From Thermodesulfobacteriota bacterium (lineage in GTDB: Bacteria; Desulfobacterota; Dissulfuribacteria; Dissulfuribacterales; UBA3076): a stretch of DNA of 8,468 bases. The notes under the pieces are model-generated. The model did not search any database and was not told the DNA's origin. It saw nothing but the letters and a program-made list of their open reading frames with translations. The DNA lies in assembly GCA_003645605.1 (NCBI GenBank), contig QNAY01000042.1, positions 1-8,468 on the forward strand, in the 5' to 3' direction. Below are positions 1 through 5,914 of this stretch, piece by piece. Both the position numbers and the translations under genes were made by a program. Each line of letters begins with the position of its first letter. Within the stretch, counting starts at the first letter, position 1.

Positions 1-31
1 AACAGTTTTGGTTAGTTTTCGTTCAGACACT

Positions 32-100
32 AATTAAGGGATTGAGAAATTAAATTCAACAAAATAACCTTCAATTTTTCAATCCCTCAATTCTTTTTTT
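32..100. terminator. Long hairpin downstream of the FBPase-like gene, probable convergent terminator
   Basis: Bases 32-51 and 73-92 form a 20-bp stem with two imperfect positions (46/78 and 36/88) and a 21-nt loop. On the plus strand the stem is followed by a T-rich run (91-100), the classic intrinsic terminator form. On the minus strand only TTAATTAG follows, so termination of the acs/fbp transcript would be weaker. The layout suggests a plus-strand gene to the left of the window that ends here. Bases 1-31 hold nothing recognisable. Confidence 0.6.
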
Positions 101-1109
101 AACGCTTCCCCTGAATGATATCTTCAGCCATTCTCACATCGTCCATGCCGCCAATGAATACCGGCACCCTCTGATGAAGATGCTGCGGCTCAATATCGAG
201 TATACGTTCAGTACCGGTGCTTGCATATCCTCCTGCCTGTTCGACTATATAAGCCAGGGGATTTACCTCGCACGTGAGCATCAGTTTTCCATGGGGCTTT
301 GAAGGATCCTTTGAGTTCTCCGGATACATGTATATTCCACCTTTCAGGAGATTTCGGTGAAAATCCGTTACAAAAGAACCTGTATAACGCCCTGTATAAG
401 GACGGCCTGTCTTTAAATCAGGCGTCTTAAAGTATTCGATCGCGTCCTGGACATTCTCCTCCCAGAAATAATAATTCCCCTCATTGACGCTGTAGGTCTT
501 GCCTTTTTTGGGTATGCGAATGTTCTCATGTGAAAGAAGAAACTCCCCGATACTCGGTTGCAGCGTAAACCCATGAACCCCATCCCCTGTTGTATAGACC
601 ATCATAGTGCTTGATCCATAAATACAATAACCTGCCGCCACCTGCTCACAACCGGGCAGCAGGGCGTCCGCCATCATGCCGAATTCTCCAATGCCTCGTT
701 TTTTGAAGAGTGAGAAAATCGAGCCGATCGCAACAGGTACATCAATATTTGTAATGCCCCCCAAGGGATCAAAGATCAATACATAGTTACCCTTGGCATA
801 CTTTTTGGGGATAGAGATCAAATCCGTATTCATCTTGGATGCCATGCAACTCAAGCATCCCACGTGACTGAGGCGGTTCACAATTGTAGAGTTGGCAAAT
901 TCGTGTAATTTTTGTACGACTCCTTCGTCACCACTCACTGACTCAATAGTATCAAGTGCATCAGATAAGTTTGCCTTGCCCACTTTTTGCGCAATGATCT
1001 TGGCTGCAACTGTCAGCTCTGACAGAATAGATGTAAAGGCGCCCGTTGCCTCCGGCTGCTCTTTTTGACTGGACAAGATAAATTCGGTAACAGTTATCCC
1101 TTTGGCCAT
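99..1109 (-). CDS. fbp: Class I fructose-1,6-bisphosphatase homologue with altered active site
   Basis: The homologue is full length (336 residues; E. coli Fbp 332). Family motifs are clear: TGAFTSIL (22-29), KLHEFAN (67-73), QVAAGYCIYGSSTMMVYTTG (156-175), GKTYSVNEGNY (203-213), RPYTGRYTGSFVTDFHRNLLKGG (236-258), HGKLMLTCEVNP (273-284), EQAGG, and ERILDI..Q.LHQR. The canonical reaction is fructose-1,6-bisphosphate to fructose-6-phosphate in gluconeogenesis. However, in pig numbering Asp74 is His69, Glu97 is Lys92, Glu98 is Met93, Asp121 is Gly117, and the DPLDGSSN loop reads DPLGGITN. Asp118 (Asp114) and Glu280 (Glu281) remain. A CxxC (Cys85, Cys88) precedes the altered loop. The ATG at 1109 has an AGGTGG site at 1122-1117. 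The frame is intact, so it is not a plain pseudogene. Phosphatase activity is doubtful; a regulatory or different role is inferred. Confidence 0.9.
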   Translation of the reverse strand: MAKGITVTEFILSSQKEQPEATGAFTSILSELTVAAKIIAQKVGKANLSDALDTIESVSGDEGVVQKLHEFANSTIVNRLSHVGCLSCMASKMNTDLISIPKKYAKGNYVLIFDPLGGITNIDVPVAIGSIFSLFKKRGIGEFGMMADALLPGCEQVAAGYCIYGSSTMMVYTTGDGVHGFTLQPSIGEFLLSHENIRIPKKGKTYSVNEGNYYFWEENVQDAIEYFKTPDLKTGRPYTGRYTGSFVTDFHRNLLKGGIYMYPENSKDPSKPHGKLMLTCEVNPLAYIVEQAGGYASTGTERILDIEPQHLHQRVPVFIGGMDDVRMAEDIIQGKR

Positions 1110-1132
1110 TTTAAATCCACCTTTTTTGTGTA

Positions 1133-1141
1133 ATTATATCA
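1133..1141 (-). promoter_or_regulatory. Candidate extended -10 promoter for the FBPase-like gene
   Basis: On the minus strand the bases read TGATATAAT, an exact TGnTATAAT extended -10 element. No good -35 hexamer is visible. Transcription would start near 1126, giving a short leader that just includes the AGGTGG ribosome site at 1122-1117. It could let the gene be expressed apart from the acs genes. AT-rich gaps produce such matches by chance, so this is only moderately supported. Confidence 0.35.
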
Positions 1142-1192
1142 AACTGTGAAAATAGCTTCTCTTATAAGCTGGATGGTAATGTCCTGTACCAT
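1139..1192 (-). other. 17-codon open frame in the acsE-fbp gap, doubtful
   Basis: ATG at 1192 is preceded by GAGG with short spacing and gives a 17-residue peptide (MVQDITIQLIREAIFTV) before a TGA at 1141-1139. It superficially resembles the N-terminus of the flagellar export protein FliQ (a reading such as M..D.....REA), but no further FliQ sequence follows in any frame. It could be a leader peptide, a gene remnant or chance. The remainder of the 102-nt gap holds the candidate promoter described above and one CTTATAAGCT motif. Confidence 0.12.
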
Positions 1193-1211
1193 GGCGCCTC
1201 AATATTTTCAA

Positions 1212-2102
1212 TTATAGTTCCAACCAGGACTCTGAGAATATGGTCTTTCCCATCAGGACCCTGGTTGTCTTGTAGTATTCCATTTCCTTGGGAGAAAGGG
1301 TACCGGGGTCAGGTTCGTTTTCGTCCATTATATTGTGAACCAGCTTCAACAGTTTAGGTATTTGCCCATGGGCCAGCTTAATTAACTCATGATCGTATGT
1401 ATCGACAATGGCCGACCACAGTCCATGTTTCATTAACATGGCCAGAAAAGCCCGGTTGAGATATGGCCTTTTCTCAGCAGAAACACCGTTTGAGACATTT
1501 GAGAGGCCTACTATGGATTTTACGCCCGGAGCGATCTCAGGCAACATGCCCATGAACTCCAATCCACTCAATACCTGGTCTGATCCCAGTGTTATCGGAG
1601 TGGCAATTGGATCTATCAGAATTTTCTCGTTTGGGATCCCTGCCTCGTTCATGGCCATGGAGAGGTCTACAGTCATGGCCGCCCTCTCGTTAGAATCCCT
1701 GGGCATGCCGTCCACTCCCCAGAGCAGACCCACAACGTTACAGCCTGTCTCGGCAGCTACAGGTATAAGCTTTTTCATTCTCTCAGGCTGAAGCGAAATA
1801 GAATTCATCACGTGGATTCGGGGATTCTTGGCTGCCTTCATGCCGGCAATCAATGCATCGGCATTTGTAGTATCAAGGGATAGAGGGCAATCGGTTATTT
1901 CCTCTGTAATATTGACCATCCAGGGCATTAACTTAAGCCCTTCCTTTCTGGCAGGCCCGATGTTCAGATCCAGAAAATCCGCTTCGTCCGCCACTTCTTC
2001 ATTGGCCATCAACTGAATCGGCCCGGGATCGCGTTCCTTCATGGCCTTCCCAATCCGGGTACCCATGATATTTATGCTTTCAGCTATGCATTGGACATAC
2101 AT
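1212..2102 (-). CDS. acsE: 5-methyltetrahydrofolate:corrinoid/iron-sulfur protein methyltransferase
   Basis: It transfers the N5-methyl group of methyl-THF to cob(I)amide on AcsC/AcsD. The pterin-binding fold is visible from AESIN (residues 7-11) through DLNIGPA (45-51), the SLDTTN strand (75-80), MNS (99-101), LIDPIATP (162-169) and GLSNVSNG (199-206), ending in YLNRAFLAMLMKHGLWSAI. Residues Asp45, Asp77, Asn100, Asp164 and Asn202 are the ones expected in the pterin pocket. At 296 residues it is longer than the Moorella enzyme (262). Most of the excess is an acidic, proline-containing insertion at about 258-280, just before the final helix TTRVLMGKTIF. The ATG at 2102 has only a weak GGGTG ribosome site, but the start is placed correctly relative to the first beta strand. 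It follows acsC after 59 nt that contain AT-rich palindromes. Confidence 0.94.
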   Translation of the reverse strand: MYVQCIAESINIMGTRIGKAMKERDPGPIQLMANEEVADEADFLDLNIGPARKEGLKLMPWMVNITEEITDCPLSLDTTNADALIAGMKAAKNPRIHVMNSISLQPERMKKLIPVAAETGCNVVGLLWGVDGMPRDSNERAAMTVDLSMAMNEAGIPNEKILIDPIATPITLGSDQVLSGLEFMGMLPEIAPGVKSIVGLSNVSNGVSAEKRPYLNRAFLAMLMKHGLWSAIVDTYDHELIKLAHGQIPKLLKLVHNIMDENEPDPGTLSPKEMEYYKTTRVLMGKTIFSESWLEL

Positions 2103-2114
2103 AATTACACCCTG

Positions 2115-2162
2115 TTAAGCTATTAAGTTGATAAGCTGATAGCTTAATAGCTTATAAGCTAT
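2115..2162. repeat. Nested AGCTTAT palindromes between acsC and acsE
   Basis: The 59-nt gap is built mostly of variants of AAGCTAT/AGCTTAT. A perfect 16-bp palindrome ATAGCTTATAAGCTAT (2147-2162) touches the acsC stop. A 9-bp inverted repeat TTAAGCTAT/ATAGCTTAA (2115-2123, 2139-2147) has a 15-nt loop. The core CTTATAAGCT recurs at 1161-1170 in the acsE-fbp gap. There is no T tract, so it is not an obvious intrinsic terminator. It may be an operator, an RNA-processing site, or a low-complexity repeat typical of this genome. Confidence 0.5.
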
Positions 2163-3514
2163 CAAACTGGCTGCCAGTCCCTGAGAAAGGGAGGTATATG
2201 GCTTGCTTCTCTGGGGCCGATCTGGATTTTCCAATCCGGAAGTTCCTCCTCCAGTTCACCTTTTATAGATGCCAGATATCCCGGGATAATCAGGTTCCTG
2301 TGTTTGATCCTGTCTTCTATGTTTGATTTCTTGACAAACAAACCTATGAGATCCGCACTAAATTTTCCCGCAGCCCAGGCAGTAAGTACCGAAAGCCCCT
2401 CTGTATCCTTGATCAGGAGCCAGGAAGGGACTTTGCTGCCTTCGACTTCTCCTGAGACGATAAAGTAAGTCAGGGAGAAGTTGCATGTAATAAGTACGGG
2501 AGAATTCTCGTCCGGCCCGTTTATTGGATAAATATCCTCCTCGACCACCATAGGCCGCTGAGGATCAGTAAAGATGTTAAGCCGCTCAAGCAGGAGCGGG
2601 AACAGGGTATCTCCCTGCAAGTCAGACATAACTATGATGCCGGCGTACTTGGCCACCAGGACCGATGCAATCATTGTCTCAAGAAGAGGGTCCCGGGTCA
2701 TGTCACACGTGAAAGAGATGGTGGGAAAACCAAGGGCCTTGTACTTGTGTTTTGTGGAAGCCCTGCGTATGGCCACCTGATCTTCAAATGCAGCCTTTAC
2801 AGTCCCGGCGCCCGTATCCAGGACAAGGTCTTTAATTCCTGCCTTTTGTAACTGTTCTGAGATCTCCGCAGTCTCTCCCAGGGTCTTACCCCTCACTGTC
2901 AAAGGGCAACCGGTTTCCCTGGCTGTCTCTGCAATAGTCTCTGAATTTTCCTTTGTGGCACAGTAAAGAAGGGGCTTGTGGTCTCCGCAGACCTTGGCGC
3001 CTGCCGCAAGGCAGCCAGCCTGATCGCTCATGAGGATAAGAGCGGCATCAGGGCATTCGTTCTGGACACGTTCCACCAGAGAAGTAAATGCCCCTTCATC
3101 TCCGGTTGCGTCACTTACAGCTATCAGGTCGGCTTTGAGCATCAACCCTACACGATCATAGCGCAGATTATTGAAACGCTGTAAACGCCCCGCGATATTA
3201 TCCTCATCCATATCGGTCCTGACTAGGACTGCAATACCTGTTGGGTGTTCAAACCTTTTTTCATGTCGGTACTGACAGGTCTCTCCTCCCATCTCAAAGA
3301 TATTATCACCACTGCCGAGGGTGATAGGCCGGATGGGCGGGGCAGACGCCTCTCCCACCTTTTCTTTTACCTCATCAGAGACATACGGGCATGCGCCTAT
3401 ATCCACCTGACCGGCTGCCACCTTCATGGCAAAGGCCAGGCAGGTGGGTACATCACACTCCCCGCAGTTTGTTTTGGGAAGCATTTTCAGGATTCCTATC
3501 CCGGTGAGTGCCAT
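2162..3514 (-). CDS. acsC: Corrinoid iron-sulfur protein, large subunit
   Basis: This protein carries the cobamide that accepts the methyl group from methyl-THF (via AcsE) and hands it to the A-cluster of AcsB. It pairs with the AcsD domain encoded upstream. At 450 residues it is close to Moorella AcsC (446). Cys17, Cys20, Cys25 and Cys42 form the N-terminal 4Fe-4S motif (CGECDVPTC, then DIGAC) used for reductive reactivation of cob(II)amide. A central TIM barrel follows (about 90-325), with LVLDTG and TISFTCDM strands. The C-terminal cobamide-binding domain (about 326-450) contains CNFSLTYFIVSGEVE, VPSWLLIKDTEGLSVLTAW, NLIIPGYLA and GPREAS. The ATG at 3514 has a doubled ribosome site (AAGGAGAAGGA, 3531-3521). 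A 172-nt gap with a long inverted repeat separates it from acsB, unlike the tight acsD-acsB junction. The stop overlaps a perfect 16-bp palindrome at 2147-2162. Confidence 0.96.
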   Translation of the reverse strand: MALTGIGILKMLPKTNCGECDVPTCLAFAMKVAAGQVDIGACPYVSDEVKEKVGEASAPPIRPITLGSGDNIFEMGGETCQYRHEKRFEHPTGIAVLVRTDMDEDNIAGRLQRFNNLRYDRVGLMLKADLIAVSDATGDEGAFTSLVERVQNECPDAALILMSDQAGCLAAGAKVCGDHKPLLYCATKENSETIAETARETGCPLTVRGKTLGETAEISEQLQKAGIKDLVLDTGAGTVKAAFEDQVAIRRASTKHKYKALGFPTISFTCDMTRDPLLETMIASVLVAKYAGIIVMSDLQGDTLFPLLLERLNIFTDPQRPMVVEEDIYPINGPDENSPVLITCNFSLTYFIVSGEVEGSKVPSWLLIKDTEGLSVLTAWAAGKFSADLIGLFVKKSNIEDRIKHRNLIIPGYLASIKGELEEELPDWKIQIGPREASHIPPFLRDWQPV

Positions 3515-3551
3515 CAGTTATCCTTCTCCTTACATGTAATCATTCACTTCC

Positions 3552-3673
3552 CCCCCCCTGGCAGCCAACAGCCTTTTTCGGGTTTCAAAGCACAATCTAT
3601 TGAGAATACGCCTTTTGGTGCAACCTTGTCCGCGATTGAAACCCTGCAAAAGCCTGCTGGCTGTCAGGGGGGG
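3552..3673. repeat. Long imperfect inverted repeat between acsB and acsC
   Basis: Left arm 3552-3588 and right arm 3636-3673 are near-perfect inverse copies of about 37 bp, with a few mismatches and one 1-nt gap. Each arm ends outward in a run of at least seven C (left) or G (right), and the loop is 47 nt. In the acs transcript this would fold into a strong stem directly between the acsB stop and the acsC ribosome site. A smaller hairpin (GGGTAA/TTACCC, 3671-3686) sits beside the acsB stop and would compete for the G run. An 8-bp direct repeat CCTTACAT lies at 3528-3535 and 3685-3692. It could be a target duplication of a MITE-like insertion, or chance, because it does not abut the arms. No small ORF was recognised in the gap. 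Confidence 0.7.
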
Positions 3674-3686
3674 TAAACGGTTACCC

Positions 3687-5891
3687 TTACATCACTTTTT
3701 CCATGTTCAGCGCCGGGTGCTCCTTCTCCTTAATATGACGGAGCACTTCGTCTTCTGTGATACCTACTTCATCATCTGCTATCATATCAATCAGATCGGG
3801 GACATTCTCTTCTTCAGCCCTTTCCTGGAGGCGATCCCTGATTTCCTCTTTCAGTATTTTGGGCATCCATACTACACGCTTGAGCCCGCCTTCAGCCTTC
3901 ATAAACTGCCGGCTGCAGATGTAATGTTTGGAAACACCGAGAAAACCGGGAGTAACCTGTCCTCCACCAACCATTCCAGCCAGAGTGGTAAACTTCATTC
4001 CGCTCGGGGTCATGCCCATGTAATCCCTGTTTACAATCATTATGCCGTTACACATGGGAAGCATGCTGGCGATACATTCAAAGCAGCCGCAGGCGGTCAT
4101 TGGATCTACCATCAGGCTATAGGCACTGACACGCTCAACTTTACCCCTGGACGCCTTATTAACAAAATCATTTATGCCTATCCACTGACCGAGGTTGGCA
4201 TCAATGAGGTCTCCCTTGGGTATAGGCTGATTCGGACCTGTGGGATTGATTTCAAAGGAGGCCTTACCATCCAGCCAGTTATACGCACCGCACATACCTA
4301 CACGCTCTGGGGTGATTACACACACGTGGCTCGGGGCAAAGGACTGGCAGAGAGTACACGAATAGAAAATTTCTTCACTCTCGTCCGTCATGGAGCCCAA
4401 GCGCTCATCCCTGGCGGCATAGACAGCCTTTGCCATCTCGATGACCTCTTTTACACGGGCTTCCTCAGTATAGATTTTCACCTGAACTTTATCCACAATG
4501 GCACCAAAGTCCTGATGGAGCTTTCCGTGGAGGATGCGACCGATATGCTCGAACTTGAAGCCCTTTTCTATAGCCGCCTTGCCGGCTCTGAACCACATTA
4601 TGTTCCTCTGCCCGATGTGCATGACTCCCTGGGCATAGTTGATCAGGTGGTGAAACTGCCGCTCAAGGATGGGCTCGAAGTCAGACTGCATCTGCCGGCC
4701 CGTAACCTCGGCAAGTATGGCAAGCGGGAGCTTTGCACCCTCTTCTACGTCTGTTATTTCCGGTCCTTCTACGGTGACCAGTCCGTCCTGCACCTCATCC
4801 ATTTCTTTGGAGACCAGGAGCTCAACTCCCAGGGTCCTTCCACCTCCGCATTCAAGATACAGATCGTCTTTCCTGACACGTTCCCCTTCAAAGGCAGGAC
4901 CGTAGGCCATTGGAATGTCTATCTTGGAGACAGTAACTTTGAGTCCCCTCACTTCTATTGCCTTCTGGACAATCTCATCGTGTGGGACCTGGCTGACAAC
5001 ATGCTCGTAAGTACAGATACCGGTAGGTAGTACCTGCGGTATATCCCAGTCGGATATAGTTGGAAAACCCCAGTTTATTGCCCCGGCTGCATTGGCATAC
5101 CATTCATCCGAGACCGGACCAAAGGCAATAACAAAGGCAAATGTCCGGTCCTTGTTGTAGATCAGATTTCCCTTGAAATCACCAGGCGTTATGCCGCCAA
5201 AGGCAAGGGCAACGCGGCAGGCAAAGCCCATGGCAAACACCGCAGAGGTATATGTGGGCCCAAAGGGCACAAGGCGTGTGGGCCAACCGATCTGTACGTT
5301 CTGCTTTGCCAGTTGATCCGGCATGGATATCCCATCGGTCTGATCATGCATGAATATATAGAGGTTCTTTTGCTGCAATTCCAAAGCAATTTTTTCAGCC
5401 ACCTCCGGATCTGAGGGGGTGCCAAGTATTGCTGCAAATCCCGGGGCCGTACCGTCCACGAATTCTACGCCGCGTTTACGGAAAATCACATCATCCGCTG
5501 CTCCAAGCCATAGGCACTCATCGGTGGGGTCCTCGGTCTTTGTATAAAGGCCGGGTTCCTCAACGTATCGCATGGCCTCATACATTTCTTCGGCAAAAAA
5601 AGTAGCCATTCCGGCATCCAGGGCCGGTGCCAGATATGGCAGCCATGTTTGGTCACTAACCGGTGCCGGAAGCAACTTTCGAGATTCCTGAAAAATTTCC
5701 TTCATGTCCCCCAGTTGTTTTACAGGGGATCCGAGAATGCTGTAAATAACCGGTAGGTAATAACCGGTATTGGGAAAACCGATTTCTTGTTCAGGCCCAA
5801 ACTTCTTCAAGGCTTTTTCATATTTTTCTTCAGCCATGTCCACTATCTTGTGGGCCCCTCGAATCGCGGCTGAACATATAATCTTCGACAT
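3687..5891 (-). CDS. acsB: Acetyl-CoA synthase, alpha subunit (CODH/ACS complex)
   Basis: This cytoplasmic enzyme condenses CO, a corrinoid-bound methyl group and CoA into acetyl-CoA at the A-cluster. At 734 residues it is full length compared with the Moorella enzyme (729), so the N-terminal domain that contacts CODH is present. Cys512, Cys515, Cys524 and Cys534 would bind the 4Fe-4S cluster. The Cys601-Gly602-Cys603 motif would bind the distal nickel. All sit at a constant +6 offset from Moorella 506/509/518/528 and 595/597. Other strong blocks are QSFAPSHVC, TPERVGMCGA, GPNQPIPKG, NGIMI..RDYMGMTPSGM, GGGQVTPGF and the C-terminal HPALNM. The ATG at 5891 follows an AGGAGAGG ribosome site at 5905-5898, and only 23 nt separate it from the upstream acsD-domain stop, so the two genes are very probably co-transcribed. 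No sign of damage. Family call is secure. Confidence 0.97.
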   Translation of the reverse strand: MSKIICSAAIRGAHKIVDMAEEKYEKALKKFGPEQEIGFPNTGYYLPVIYSILGSPVKQLGDMKEIFQESRKLLPAPVSDQTWLPYLAPALDAGMATFFAEEMYEAMRYVEEPGLYTKTEDPTDECLWLGAADDVIFRKRGVEFVDGTAPGFAAILGTPSDPEVAEKIALELQQKNLYIFMHDQTDGISMPDQLAKQNVQIGWPTRLVPFGPTYTSAVFAMGFACRVALAFGGITPGDFKGNLIYNKDRTFAFVIAFGPVSDEWYANAAGAINWGFPTISDWDIPQVLPTGICTYEHVVSQVPHDEIVQKAIEVRGLKVTVSKIDIPMAYGPAFEGERVRKDDLYLECGGGRTLGVELLVSKEMDEVQDGLVTVEGPEITDVEEGAKLPLAILAEVTGRQMQSDFEPILERQFHHLINYAQGVMHIGQRNIMWFRAGKAAIEKGFKFEHIGRILHGKLHQDFGAIVDKVQVKIYTEEARVKEVIEMAKAVYAARDERLGSMTDESEEIFYSCTLCQSFAPSHVCVITPERVGMCGAYNWLDGKASFEINPTGPNQPIPKGDLIDANLGQWIGINDFVNKASRGKVERVSAYSLMVDPMTACGCFECIASMLPMCNGIMIVNRDYMGMTPSGMKFTTLAGMVGGGQVTPGFLGVSKHYICSRQFMKAEGGLKRVVWMPKILKEEIRDRLQERAEEENVPDLIDMIADDEVGITEDEVLRHIKEKEHPALNMEKVM

Positions 5892-5914
5892 TACAATCCT
5901 CTCCTAAGAATTTT

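Noticed and set aside
759..836. Sequencing error as the cause of the odd FBPase residues
   Set aside because: The replaced residues lie in separate places (H69, K92, M93, G117, I119, T120), need several independent substitutions, and the frame and surrounding motifs are intact.
1408..1791. A 127-codon plus-strand frame opposite acsE
   Set aside because: It is antisense to well-conserved pterin-binding motifs and shows no family features of its own.
3630..3645. CRISPR-like GATTGAAAC in the acsB-acsC gap
   Set aside because: The motif occurs once, with only an inverted partner (GTTTCAA) in the opposite arm; there are no regularly spaced direct repeats or spacers and no cas genes.
3600..5030. 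A 476-codon open frame on the plus strand opposite acsB
   Set aside because: It lies entirely antisense to a clear, complete acsB and its upstream gap, has no recognisable domain, and its composition (many His, Phe, Tyr, Leu) is that of a mirror frame of a coding gene.
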